From NCBI GenBank assembly GCA_037833965.1, contig AP031351.1, positions 7,142,501 to 7,206,500 on the forward strand: DNA of 64,000 bases. The letters are read 5' to 3'. The DNA is from Marchantia polymorpha subsp. ruderalis (Eukaryota; Streptophyta; Marchantiopsida; Marchantiales; Marchantiaceae). The notes under the pieces were generated by a model. That model did no database searches and was not told the origin of the DNA. It was given only the letters and a program-made list of their open reading frames with translations. Position numbers and translations under genes: made by a program. Shown in pieces: positions 1 to 13,400 of this stretch (positions are counted from its first letter, which is position 1; every line of letters starts with the position of its first letter).

Positions 1-3000
1 GACATATCAGGGTCGATCTCAAGTTCAACAAAGAGGTAGATATAGTCCCAACGTTGTTTCATCCATCCTATTGTACAGCCTGGTCACCATATTACAATCT
101 AGAAGAGTCCATTCTTCAGCTTTCAAACCCACTCCAATCATGTGTATCATACAAGATTGTAGATGGGAATCTTATACCCCAACATCACAGTTTCTATGGC
201 TTCATATTTTGTGCGAGTTTCTCCATTCTTTACTGTCGTTGCCTCCATTATTTGTGTGAGAAGATGATCGGCAATGCTCCTCGCTTTGGCAGAAAGGTCA
301 TTACATAGTGTTTCGCAGTTGACTACAAACAGTTCAAAGCTAGTCTCTCTTTCAGAACTTCTCAAAGCTGCATCTGCGACCTGTGAAATACCTTTCATTA
401 TACGAGGGTGGTGGAACTACAAGTAGAAATGTTAAGAGGTGGCAAACTTAAGCAGCTAAACGGCTATTGAAATGCAAACATCGCATCAAAAGCATGAAGC
501 ACATGGTACTGCCACGTTTTTGGTGGAAAGTGTAGCAATACTCAGACTAGAGTTCGATATTGAAAAAATTGGCTGTTTGGAGAACTTTCCTGCTCAAATG
601 TATTTACCATATATATTGTTGCTTGGTGGCAACTTTTGCAAGTTTGTTGAACGCGTATGATAATTATGAACCTTTCGGAGTACTATCTCACATTACTGAT
701 AGTAGGCATGACAAGTAAGTGCATTTTCCTTTAGACGGTTTGTGACTGAAGGACTTCTGACCTCTTGGTAGCGAGTTACTTCTTCTTCATACTGCTCAAG
801 AGAATGATTTCCAGCTTTCCAGTCCGTAATCTTGCTCAGGACATCAGTGGCCGCCAGATCTTTAAACGCCATAAAGCGATCAAGCAGGGATTTGGGCTGG
901 ACAAAACTCTGATGCAAAATGTCCTGCAGTCAGGAATTTACAAGATCTCTGTTAAATTCATTCGAAGTTCAGAGCGTTAGAGGTTTCTTCAATCAGACAA
1001 TTAGGGACTTTATTGACAGATGCCTGTACCTTCCTGGAGGTTTGTGGAGCTTTCAAGCGCACATTGTTCATCTTTCACCCAGTACACCTTGCAGTTTACG
1101 TCTCTAAAATTTCTTCCGAGTCACTTTCATTGGGAAATGGCATTGACACCAACCTTATCGAAGTACTAAAAGCTAGAACAACAATACTCAAAACCAGTTG
1201 ATGTCAAGCACGCAGCTTGTTGAAATATGTAATATGAGGTGCACAGGAACCTGAGTTCATATATTACAACGTTATCTATATTGATGAGATGGTCATATTC
1301 TGTATCCTTTATACTCTAGCATAGCACTCTAATTGACATGTAGGTGAAGTATTTAACTAGACTGCCGACCCCATCTATTAAATTGCCGGTAGTTTACCAC
1401 TATAGTTACCTGGATAACACTCCATGTTCCAGTGACCTTCTTGTCGTCTATGTTTATAGTAGTCATTTCCTTCGGCTGATAATGCTTAAAAATGTCTGTC
1501 AACCTGGTCTGGAGATCGTCCATTCCTTTCACTGACTCAACAATGCCTTCCAGTAGACTCTGGATTGTGTTCTCAACAGCTTCTAGCTTCGGTAGAAACT
1601 CAAAATGGTCATAGTCCAGTAGAAGTTTGATCCTGAAAAGCGGATCCTTTCTCACTCCTATTGGCAGAGGCTTTATTTCCTCATCTTTTGACTCCCGTGC
1701 CACAAAATAGTCCATCCAGATTCGCTTAAAGACTTCAACAGATTGCATGACAACGTGCTGAAGTTGCTCACTCATTAACAGTGACAAGCGGGAGACAACA
1801 CTCAAAAGCCTTTGTTTCGGTGCGTCGAGAAGATTCGCGCCGGAGGGAACGACCTCATCAATGAGCCCTAGAACCCGCATGATCCATCTGCACAACTTCC
1901 AAACTAGCAGAAAGTTTAAAAGCTAAGCCATGTATAGATGTGCTTCAAGTAAACGCAGTTTAGACATTTTCTGGTTAAGAATCTGAGGGCTTCGTTGTTC
2001 TGCAATTTGTAGATGCAAAGGTGTTCTTGATAATAAGCTAGACTGGTGGCTATAATGGAGGCTCCGAATCTCCCTTGAGTGCAAAACCAAAATATGGAAT
2101 GTCCAGTATACTTCTCCCTCCTGTAAGTTACATAAGTTCGAAAAGTGCCCAGATATATAGCTTTTATCCTTCCTTGCTTAGCTGTAACTCACCGGCGTGC
2201 AAGGTGGGTGTATATCTTTAAGAATTTAAGGTCATTTTTGTTGCAACTTTCTAGGTACTACTTCTAGATACTTTTATTGCTGTCGACGAGTACTACGTGG
2301 GGAAGCCGATGATTTATGGCCAGAGAAAGTGAAGACAGAAGGGTATTGTGAGTCTTACACGGCTCTGAAGTTGTCTGCTATATCTCTGGTGTACTCATCT
2401 TGCATAATACGGAAGTCATCTACTCCCAAGGGCCTTGGAAGAATAAATATTTGTGGATTAACTAGCAATGTGTTGCTCACATCCATATCTTTATAAAACG
2501 TTTGCAACACCATCAAAAAGCATTCCTCTGCTAGGACCAGGTTCAGCACAATGCTTTCCCGTAGTGCTATGTACGGTGAAGCTGGTGAGTAAGGTACTGG
2601 CAAACACCCCTGCCTGTACACAGCGAAATACCACGTACTTATTGGGAAAAAAAGTTACCGTAGACTTTCGACATCCATTTTTTATCAATTTTGAGTTAGG
2701 CTTTTCTAGAGAGCAGCGAATAATCTTTTGGGCCCCATCCCTCAATCCAAAAACTATGTGAACGTTTTTCATACTAGTGAAGAAACTGATCACCAAGAGT
2801 ACTTAAAGAAGCAGTCATCTACCTGGGAATGGGCCTGACTGACTCAGGTCCAGGAAAAATCTGTAGACCGTAAAAGTGGGCCCGTTCTTCGTCATCAGCT
2901 ACTGCAAACCGAAAGTCCAAAATTGCCTTGTTTACAGCCGTATGGTAATCAACCTTCAACTCCTCCATAAAGCTGGTTACGATTTCGGAATACCTGAGGC

Positions 3001-5611
3001 TGAGATTTCTTCCAACACGCTCCATAAGCCGTAGCAACAGATTGTCATCCACCCCTTCAGGATTAAGGAAGGGTATGGTTTCGAGGAATTCTGTATACCT
3101 CTGCACTCAAACGGAGATTTCAAAATGACTACAGTGATAGCAACTCTCCAAAAAAAGCTCAACTTTGTTGCTCGGACTACTTCTAAATAAGTAGAATCTG
3201 AATAAGCATTGCTGCTGTCATTTGACAAGTGGAACATATGAATGCAATTTGACTGCAGTTTCAGTCTAATCTTGCCGTTCAGCAGGAGACAATGATGATA
3301 TATTGAAGAATGCGATGATAATAAATGAATAATGTTCTCTGGTGACCACATCCCCCAACCAATGATTGTGACACTTCTATACGAAATGAACTGTTTGAGT
3401 ACTTTTCCCAACTAACCGAGAAAAAATTTTAAATAGATTAACCAGGTTTTGTCATGAACCTCCCAGTAAAAGTCATGATTTGATCACCATTTGCGTCTCC
3501 ACTCTTCTTCGAAGCTCTTTTGCTGCAACAAGTCTTGCAACAAAGTTCCCCTCACTTTCACAGTCGAGAAGAAGATTTAGCCTGCACGGTGGAATTGGTT
3601 GCTGTGATAAGTCAGTTTTGATAAAACTCTCCTTCTTGTAAGCAGCACATACGTCTTTAGGACTCTTGATCTCGTACCTTGGTTTCAATCACAGAAACAT
3701 GCTTCGATATTTGTGTACAGAAACTGAAAATGTTGCTCTACATATGTTGCCTGTTCAGTCTAGACAAGTGAAGTACTCGCCTCCCAATGATTTTAGTCTT
3801 TCCCGTGGGCCCGCCACTTGGACTGAGCCACTCAATTTTGTAAGTGTCAGTTTTTTTGTCCCAGCTGAAAACTTCACATGGCCTCCAAGAGGCCTTTCCA
3901 TCATTCGTATAGAATCTAGTCCTGGCTCGCAAGCCGCGCTCGCCCCTTTTGATTGCCTTCCCAACAACAACGTTCCACTTTCACTTAACATTGAGACTTT
4001 CGAGCTTCTCAACTGTTCGGCATACAGTGTTTTGTAGCAAACCTTCAGTGCCTAAGACGGACTAATAAGTTTCATTCTAGCTCAAGACAAGCGTCGTTAT
4101 TATAGAGCAGAGTATTCTTCAATCTGTCAACCAGCCAGTCCGTCGTTTCCGCTTGCCCTATTTGCGATTACAAATGACATTACATGACGGAAAGATATAC
4201 TGTATGTTTCTGAGCCTGTTTGACTGGTAAACTTCATCTCTAATCTTTGTAAATACGATCACAGAGAGTTAGACTGACGGATTCGGGTTGTCAACAGTCT
4301 TTATCGTGCTCACAGCTGTTAAATGAACAAGGAGGCGATTTTTTAAGTGATGGAAATTACTAAGAGACGACACAGTCACTTAGCTATGGAATGTAAAGCG
4401 AATAAGAAAGTCAAAGACACGCCGACGATTTAACTTTGGCAATTGTGAAGCTCACGTCAAAAACAACCTTGATTGTGGATGAAGCAGTTCTCATTAATTT
4501 AGATTAAATTTGATCAAAGTTAGAGCTACTTGTTATTTTGATTTAGGTCATCTTCAGTTCCGGATGTCGTTTTCAGCAATCAGAACGAAAACTGACAGAG
4601 GGCGAAGTGACGTTCGTTAAAGGTATGCACCAGTTCTATCGCATGAAAATACAAATCCAAGAGGTGACTCACCTCCTCAATAAGAAGCGACGGGTGAACG
4701 AGATCCATATCCGGGTTATCAAAAAGTTCAAGAGGGAGGGTTAGCCTCGTAGGTTTCCCCTTCTTGCGAGGTCTGTCAATGGCTCGAGGCTGCACATCGA
4801 ATGGTTCAGGGTGATCCTCAAGGGGCTGCACATCAGTCTCTGGCTGATGAAGCAAATCCTCGTCGATATCCAACTCATCCAGCCTTCGCTTTCGTTTATT
4901 GCAAGGAGGGAATGGTAACATATCCTCAGCTTTGGGCGGATAGCTTCCACAGTCGGTAGGATCAAAGTGATGTAAAGTGGTGGTAGTCCGCACAGGACTC
5001 GCGATCGTCGAGAAGCTGGACTCAGAAGCCCAATCCATGTATTCACTGGGATCACATGGTTTTTCCAAAGCATCTACAACTCCTACTTCGTGGTCGTCCA
5101 TGTCTGTGACAAAAGTTTGAGGAAACTCCATTTGATAAGGGGGGAAAACTTTCGGAGGGTTAAAAACTGGACTACCAGACCGGAAAATGGGAGCGCCTAA
5201 AGTTATGGGGCTGGGGCACCGAGCTGAAGACCCTGGCCTAGAGCCCGTAGACAATCCACGTGAGCCAGGCTTGCAAGTTCCCATGGTTTTCGGTGGAACA
5301 TGTTCGCAGAGCTGAGTGGGATGTGAAGAATTGGCGGGTCTGTAATGTGGAGCATTACTGTATTCTTCATCAAACTCGTCAAACGGTAGAGGAGGCGGTG
5401 AACTTGCAGACCAAGCAGAAATCGGAACAGGTTTTTCTTGTGAATCGAGAGGTGCTTTTTTCTTTCCCTTCTTTTGGTTTGGCACCTCATAAGTGGTTTG
5501 CCTCCTGGATATTGCGGAGCTGGAGCTGCTTGGTCGCTTGCCCTTGCCCTTATTAGCTCCAGTGGACGACGCAACACTTAACTTCCTCGGTCTAGCAGGC
5601 GATCGATCCAT
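1..5611 (-). CDS. Axonemal dynein heavy chain, DNAH1-type (N-terminal tail, partial)
   Basis: Force-generating heavy chain of an inner-arm axonemal dynein, acting in the flagellum of motile sperm. Exons whose GT-AG sites and phases agree are 4673-5611, 3742-3977, 3488-3677, 2823-3100, 2359-2613 and 1410-1887. Likely further exons are 697-923, about 545-589 and 153-380, and the gene continues past base 1; boundaries below 1400 are less certain, and a small extra exon near 1015-1070 is possible. The start is the first ATG of the long first exon, whose early part is Ser/Pro/Lys-rich and disordered. Matches to human DNAH1, recalled from memory, run in the right order: LPLELFDNPDMDL resembles LPLKVFDNEDFDC, CRLNLLLDCE lies where DNAH1 has a conserved tail block, and KDPLFRIKLLLD resembles KNPLFIMDLVLD. 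The AAA+ motor and microtubule-binding stalk lie outside the window. Family assignment is firm; the DNAH1 subtype is probable. Confidence 0.85.
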
Positions 5612-6500
5612 GGCTAAATATCCCTTCGCACCACGACTAAGCGCAGACCGACATGTCTATGATCCTCGCAACACTGACATTAAGGGTCTTGTCCGGGAAA
5701 ATCTCAGTAAAAAGAGAGCTGTTTTGTGATCCGTTCGCGCCAAGTATGTGGTCACTCCTCAACCTCAACTCGCACAGATTCGTCGCTTGGTGCTGATGCA
5801 GCTCACTGCCCTTCGCACTGATCAGATCAGCACCGACCGCGATATCAGATCACAGACGCACTTTCGGACGCGGCTGCGGCGATTTGCACGATCTGAAGTC
5901 TCCTATCGCTGTAAAGCAATCGCAGGCCGACTTCAGTCTCCGACCTGCGACAGTATTTACAGAGCACAGGGTTCAAGAATTCGAACTCGCCATTAGACAA
6001 GGCACAAATCTGCGCCACGAACTCTTCATCGCCCGCTCGAGCAGGCCCGGTCTTCTTTGAATCATTTCCACGAATCTTTACCAAATTCGAGTCCGCTCCG
6101 GTGTCCGATCGGATCAGGTCGAGAGATTCTCAACCCGAAAAACCGAAGTCAGACACTGTCGACTAAGGATGGCACAGAGGCGACCCCGCCGGAGGTCCTT
6201 CGATCGATCCTCTCCAGCTTCCGAACGATGTTCGAGCACTCCATAAGAGCTTCTCTTGATTCAAAGATTCAAACTTGGCAGTTAAACTTGGCGCCCTTTC
6301 GAGTCCGAACTCGTCAGGCCGTCGCCCAGAGACGCTGCACTTTCCGCGCCGTAGGCTCCAATAGACTGATGTTCCCTTGATCCGTAAATCGTCGCTAACG
6401 GTCGCGAACTCTTCCCTCCTCTTTTCTTCTCTTTTTGTTTTGCCCGTAGGCACGAGGCAAGAGCCCCTAGAAGATAGGATAGGGTTCTAAGCACACATTA
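5612..6500 (-). promoter_or_regulatory. 5' flank of the dynein gene
   Basis: This moderately GC-rich stretch lies directly upstream of the dynein start codon and ends where the AT-rich island begins. Several overlapping open frames occur on both strands, but none has recognisable protein features and they overlap one another, so I read them as chance. It should hold the dynein promoter and 5' UTR. No clear TATA box or other named element stands out. Confidence 0.35.
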
Positions 6501-8371
6501 AAAAAGCCTAGGCCTTTCATCTTGTCACCTTGCAAATGGACACAAACAAAAAGTAAATTAAAAGGTGAAGAACTGACTAAATTACTTCGGGTTTTAGTCC
6601 TTCATACTGGAAATAATTATGATTTCATCATGAAGAGTATAATCGAAGTAGTTTTAGGCATTTTCAACCAGTGCATTATTTTCTTCAAATGTTTTTGGGC
6701 AAGGTTTCTATGTTGTGACAGAAGCATGTGAAAGATTTTTTTTCATTGTCTAGACACTCTGAACTGTATGAGGGCCCTTTGACATTTTTTCTTGTCCAAA
6801 TGAATGCCATCAATAACTTGTAGACATAGAGGGTGGGAAATGGATCTCAAAGCCTCCCAATGAAACGATTTCCCCAATGAGATGAAGATTTAAGGTGAGA
6901 TGTGATATGTGATATGTTTATAGAACCCAACAAGTTTTTCATGTGTTAGAATAGGAAAGGTATCAGGGTAATGAAATCTTTTTTCAATTTGAAAAAAAAT
7001 CGGAATTTAATCCATTTAAAATTCATACCTACAAAATTTTGAATTTCATGTTATTGGGATAAAACAACTAACATAGATATCTGATTTTTAAAACTTTCAA
7101 TCTGTGTGCCATACATGCGTGCGTGTACAAACTATAAAGTGATATCAACTTTAACTATCAATAATATGATCTTCAATGCAGTTAATTCAGTTCTACTTTC
7201 GATTCATATAGCTTTGACTAACATGATACATATATTCCATCTATAGAATGTGGTTAGTCAATGTAAATAAATAATTATTCAAGTACTTAATATGTAGTGT
7301 AAATATACATTGGTGCGATGAATGTCAAGTAAATTTTAATAACACATGATTTTGACACAGGAAATTTATTGACTTTTCAGTTGTTATTTTTGACTTCACA
7401 AATGTTTTCTCAAAAATATGAAGACTTCCACTTCATTATCTATGATGTAATTTATATACTTACTGTAACCTAAGATTATTTGAGTTCTAATTTTGAAATA
7501 AAATCTTGAGATTTTATTTTTTATAAATCCAAAATTTACCTCTTATTTATTATTTCTTAAATCTCAAGATAAATTCATATTAGATTATTGACTGAAAGAT
7601 AATTTTTTACCAATGTCCAACTTCCAATACTTACCGAGTCAATTTGTTTTATTGTTGCATTATAGGTTACCCGATTAGTCTTTCGGCCGCTTTTATTCCT
7701 GTAACACAGTGCTCTAGAATTATTTCTTCAGTGTCATCAGTATTTTTTTGAAGACAATTGCTTGAGCACATACGTTTTGTACATATATAATCTGATACTT
7801 ATTATAATCCAGTTTGTTTAAAATCCAATTCATTATTATTTTCTTACAGTAATCACTATTAAAAAAATCATAGAACATAGATAGCTGAAATATGAACATG
7901 GAGTTCAGAAATAATTCAATATATATTTGAGGCAGTAGATTATAATATTCAAAATTACAATAGTTAGATACTTAAAAACTCAGAGTAAGGCTAATGTGAT
8001 CAGAAATGATGAATACTGTGGAATACACATGGAAGTGGTTGAATTATCAGAATTACTAAATCTGAGTGTAGATTCTATTCCGCTGGCATGCATAGCTAAA
8101 ACCTCGAATTCTCTTGACGGTGTAAATCATTTAAATCAAGTTGAAACACTGTCATTCCAAGGATTCTAGCGTTTTGTGTAGAAACCAGGGACGTCATGCA
8201 TATTTATTATATAACCATCAATAACCAATATTTTCATATATGTAAAATATATTTGTAATGAACATGTTCATACAATAAATTTAATTCAAATACATATATA
8301 TATAATTTTATTTTTTACAGTTATTTTTATTTAAAATAAAAATCATTATAATTATCTATCATCAAGGTAAA

Positions 8372-8413
8372 TATCATATGTATTTAACCTATTGAATTGA
8401 TATACATATGATA
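8372..8413. repeat. Inverted repeat, 12-bp arms
   Basis: TATCATATGTAT at 8372-8383 is exactly complementary to ATACATATGATA at 8402-8413, separated by 18 bp. It lies about 55 bp from a second perfect hairpin, so the two may be internal parts of one small non-autonomous element, though no target-site duplication was identified. Confidence 0.6.
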
Positions 8414-8469
8414 GCCCTTCTTACATTTTTAGTAGGATATAATCATTAAAACACTTATTATCTGGTGAC

Positions 8470-8499
8470 AATTACCTTATTTCTATCAATAAGGTAATT
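8470..8499. repeat. Inverted repeat, 12-bp arms with 6-bp loop
   Basis: AATTACCTTATT at 8470-8481 pairs perfectly with AATAAGGTAATT at 8488-8499 around the loop TCTATC. It is the tighter of two neighbouring hairpins in this AT-rich island. Function is unknown; a miniature transposon relic is one reading. Confidence 0.6.
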
Positions 8500-9252
8500 A
8501 TGATAAAATATTAAAATCCACATATTTGATATTATCATATTTATAGATTTCTTTAAATAAGGTTGATTTTCAAAATGATGATAATTTTAGCTTAAATATC
8601 AATAATTAACTATTTCTGGACATGATTGAAAGTTTAATTTTGTATTTTTTCAGCTAAAAACATGTGAAAACAAAATTTCTATGCTATTTTTTGATTATGC
8701 TTTATGTATTTAAACTAAGAAATTGTTTGAGTTTCAAAACTATCAACGTTAAATTTTAATTAAAAATGACTAGATTATGATAAATATTGATGAAATATTC
8801 AAAGTCGTTTCTTTTCATATGACAATAAAATTTTTTTAAGAAAATGATACGTTTGAACAGTGTAATAATTATTCAAACTATTGGTTTTATATATGTACAA
8901 CATGTTTATCAAATTAAAATTTGAAACAAATAAATTATGCAATAAATTCAATCATCAAAATGATTTTTTGCATACTTTGTTTTTATTTGTTATGAAAGAG
9001 TACATGTTTTTTCAGCCATGACATGACATAAAACATGGCAAAGCATTAGATACATTTGAAAAAGTTTTATGTACTCATTTATATAATATCAGTGTATGAT
9101 GTAAATCTTATAAATGTGTATAATAAGATTTGATTGTTATAAAGATATTATGATAATCAATGATGATTCTAATTGAATCAAAATTTGGTAGCAATAATAA
9201 TAAAATCTCAATAAAAAGTCAGAATATTTACATATTTACATATCTACATATT

Positions 9253-9254
<2 letters not shown>

Positions 9255-9288
<34 letters not shown>
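9255..9288. repeat. (AT)n microsatellite
   Basis: A nearly pure AT dinucleotide run of about 16 units, preceded by short degenerate TACATATT repeats from about 9225. No coding or regulatory role is visible. Confidence 0.85.
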
Positions 9289-9289
<1 letters not shown>

Positions 9290-9900
9290 CAAAATGTATT
9301 TGATACTAAATTGTCGTTAGATGTTGAAGAAACTGAAAAAAGAAACGTACAAACATGTCATGCAAGTAAAAATGAATGGTATTTTTTTTTGTAAAATATC
9401 TTTCCAATTGTCACCTTTTTAGTCCCTCTTACTCAACATCAAAATTAATTTCACACTCAAGAAAATTAGAACGAAAGATAAGAATTTTCCATCAGAAAAA
9501 GTAAACAAAGTACTATATTCATATTGTACTTTACATCTACTAAATTATGTGAATTTTTGAGAACAACAGCCTCTTAGACAACAAAACTAAATTTATATGA
9601 TTGCTCTCTTGTATGTACAATACTGGCTAATGATCTTTGTAGAACATTGATAGTTAACATATGCCACAAAACAAGCTATAGAAAGTTAAATACATGGAAC
9701 ATAATATGGTAGCTTCTTTTCGAGAACTCTCACAATCATGTACAAGTCTAAATCCATAAATTCATTCTCTAACGAAAAGTTTAATATTCATAATCTAGAT
9801 CGTAACATTTTCTTTATTGATGCCGCTACATTTCACGACGTGAAATACCAAAACATTCAATCCATTAAAATCGTACTCTATTGTGATACATTTAACCATT

Positions 9901-10498
9901 ATGTCCACAAGAACTTGGTACTGCATAATGGAGTAACTATAGTCCATACATCCGATCTTACTTTACTCTTCACATGATGTGATTGGTCTACTGCAATCAA
10001 TTCGCCTCTACAAGCGTCGTGACTTTTAGGATGCATGCGCTTAGGACAACAACGCGATAGAACTACGTCCCGTGCCGGCGATGCCACTCTCGATGGTCGG
10101 TCCTAAAAGAGAGTGGACTTGTTTTCGCAGGTCACCAGCATCATATCCCCAACTTCTCCACATGAAAACGCGTGTATTAACCCGGCCCGGGCATCCCTGG
10201 TATGTCCATCAATTGGCCCGGGCCGGCTTTCAGCCGCGAAAGCCAACCCGTAGTTGTCGGATGGAATTGGTGACCGCATTCTCTGCCGCAAGTGTACTAT
10301 TTCCGGCCCTGAGGACCGCAAGCGCAAGATGTGAACGCCCTAACTCTCGAAGCAAACATACCGAAGGGGAACGAGCGAAAGGACGAATTGATCGCTCAGA
10401 GAGCAGAGTGCAGAAGTCGGCAGAGGTTGAACTGAAGGCAAGAATTTGAGGGTTTGGCTCAGAACCGAGCAAATCAAGCCACGAAGCCATACATCGAT
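9901..10498 (+). promoter_or_regulatory. 5' flank and leader of the asparaginyl-tRNA synthetase gene
   Basis: Composition rises from AT-rich to GC-rich over this stretch, with two CCCGGGC-type clusters near 10180-10225. It directly precedes the start codon at 10499. A non-ATG in-frame extension to about 10454 exists but begins with TTG, so I treat it as leader. A promoter is inferred from position only. Confidence 0.35.
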
Positions 10499-13400
10499 AT
10501 GGCTGATGTGGAGGTAGAACCGGTGGCTGCAAAAATGGAGGGCCTGGAAGTTGAGAAAGTCGCGTCTGCCCCAATGGAGAAGTACTCGCAGCGAGTTCTT
10601 GTGAAGACGATCCTCGGGAGGGAGGATGGTGGAGTTGGATTGTTGGGGCAGACAATTATTGTCGGTGGATGGGTGAAGACAGGCAGGAGTTCGGCAAATG
10701 TCTCTTTTGTGGAGCTGAACGATGGATCTTGCCCTGCCAACCTTCAGGTTAGTGTTCCCTAGCGAGGAATGAGCATACAGCCGGGATTTTGCTTTTCTGG
10801 CCTTTTTGAGCACCACGTGTTCATCTCCTGGTGTTTGACACTTTGGTCTTTTTTCCCAGTGAAGCTGAGAATTGGAGATACGAACTCACTTAGTACACTC
10901 GATAGATCTAGACTGCAGAGTATGGTGGAATCTGTAATGTGGATTATTTTCCTGGGCTGGATCGTGGATGCAGCTGGTTGAATAATGTTGGTCATTGTTC
11001 TGGGCAGAGCCGTGGTTATCGAAATTCAACGACATTTGTCGTTGGGGTTTAGGGGAAATACGTTGCTGCCTTGCGAATTGCGAATGGCAATTACGTCTTC
11101 ATGTGTCCTGAAAGGATTGTTAGTCATGCTTCATACATCGAGGTTTTAAGCAAAGCATAACGTTCTGAAGGAAACTGATTACCGTAGAAGGCTTCAGATG
11201 AGAGTTTCACTTAGAAGCAGGAGAAACACGAGCTTCGAGCTTTTGAACGGATGTGCACTGGTTTCTACTAAAAAATGTGGATTAGGTCGTGTTATGTCTG
11301 CATACGTCAGATCGGTTCCACTGTGTTTGTGAGATCTGTAACTGAGCCACACCTGTTTGTCCAAATTGGCCTCCGGCACTCTCCTCCCAGCTTTTTCCTG
11401 CCGGCAACGTGGCCTAGCGACTGCTATATTTACCTTGCGTCGATAATTTGGCTCTTTTCTACAGTCTGGATATCGTGTCACGTCGATTTTGTTTCGACTT
11501 CAAAACTTTCTTTGTTTTCGGTATACAGGATGGATGTCCCAGTTGATCAGTTTTTGGGGGCTGAAGTTGGTATAGTAAGAGTTCTGGGACTCAGCAGCCT
11601 CCTGTTCCTTCACTATGAAATTGGACGACCAATGACTGACTCTTGTGTTCCTATGGCAGGTCGTTGTTGAGCCTCACATAGAAGGTGCAAGCCATGTCAC
11701 CTTGACAGGAACTAGCATACTTGTGGAGGGCTTTTTGAAAGAACCTCCTACTGAAGAGTTGAAATTGAAGCAGAAAGTGGAGTTGTCCGTGGTGAAGTTC
11801 ATCCACATTGGAACAGTGGATTCGAAGAATTATCCAATTTCGAAGACCAGGCTGAAACTCGAGACTCTTCGAGAGTACCTTCATCTTCGACCACGGACCA
11901 ATACGGTCAGGCCATTTTTTTTAAAGCACACGTTACTGTACATATGGAGTCCTGTAAGTCACAGACTGTGCGAAGCCCGAGCTGTGAGGAAGTGTTCTGA
12001 CTCAAAGTTGTCGTACTGTTGTGCAGATCTCTGCCATCGCGAGAGTTCGCAACGCCCTTGCTTTTGCTTCCCATACGTTTTTCAATCAAAACAAATTTCT
12101 GTATGTCCACACTCCGATCCTAACGACGAGCGATTGTGAAGGCGCGGGTGAGATGTTTCAGGTTACAACTCTGCTTAATGATGCAGAGAAGAGAAAGCAA
12201 GAAATCCCCCCTACCCTGATGGTGATGCCAGGAGAGTCTCAGCCTGAAGCTTTAGCCAAAGCTCCCAAGTTGATTGCGGGTATCCCCCACAGAGAAGATG
12301 GGAAGATTGATTACACAGCCGATTTTTTCGCAAGGCAAGCTTTTCTGACAGTGTCTGGTCAGTTGCAAGTGGAGGGCTATGCGTGCGCCCTTGGCAGCGT
12401 ATACACCTTTGGACCTACTTTCCGGGCTGAAAATTCTCATACTACGAGACATCTGGCCGAATTTTGGATGATCGAACCTGAAATCGCTTTCGCAGATCTC
12501 AAGGTATTGTGCGCGAAAATACTGTCCAAGGCAAATTTAACAAGGCCTTGACGTTTCTTTTCTTCGGAGGATGTTCCTTAGTGCTCTCCGGAAGTTCTGA
12601 CAAATGAAGCTGCCATAGATAGCTGCTTATCTGATTGAACAATTCTTTATATATCAGACTACCACTCAGCTTACGATTGCCCTGTGCAGGATGACATGAA
12701 TTGTGCCGAGGACTACATCAAATTTTTGTGCCAGTGGCTACTTGACCACTGCTTAGACGATATGGAATTCCTAGCTAAAATGTACGACAAGACAGCTGTG
12801 GAAAGACTACGAATGGTTGCTTCCACGCCCTTCGTGAGAATAACATACACGGAAGCTGTGGAAACCCTCCAAAAAGTACGTGCTCACTGACCTTCTAGCC
12901 GGATCCTGCCAAACATTAAGTCTCGGACGGCTGATCTCTTCATTCAGAAAAAGAGACACTAACCTGGTTATTGTGTGATGAGGAGGATGAAATTGGAGTC
13001 ATACCAATCAGCTGAAAAAAGTCCTCCACAGACTGCAGTGCGATCACGACTCGCCCGTTTAGCCGCTGGAAACGACAATGTTTCTTAGGTTCAGTTGTGT
13101 TTTCAAGCACTTATCTGCCGCGATCTTAGGGAATGTTTCTGGAGAGTTGTGAGGTCAATGATGTCGTTCTTTTCGTAGCCCTTGAAGATGCGGACTCACT
13201 TTTTTGTCCTTGCTTCATTTCTTGACTGTCACTAGCACAGCCAGTGGTCGTGAGTCGTGACAGGCTCCTAGTCCTTTGACAACGGAGCAGGCAGGCTATT
13301 TTTAAAACATAGTTTTATCATCGCCTGATTGTGGAAGCTGACATGGTTCAGAAACACATCTGTTGAGCAGGTCAAGAAGAAGAAGTTCGAGAAGAAGGTG

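Larger units (their letters stand above)
6501..9900. other. AT-rich intergenic island, no gene seen
   Basis: About 3.4 kb of strongly AT-rich sequence with frequent stops in all frames and no supported gene. It contains at least two perfect hairpins (8372-8413 and 8470-8499) and an (AT)n run near 9255-9288. Its sharp composition change from both flanks suggests a graveyard of old insertions, but I could not recognise protein domains of a particular element here. Confidence 0.5.

Noticed and set aside
11529-11680. An exon in the asparaginyl-tRNA synthetase starting near 11532 ([10 protein letters not shown])
   Set aside because: Its phase does not match the first exon's donor, and joining 10747 to 11660 gives the family sequence ANLQ followed by VVVEPHIEG without a gap.
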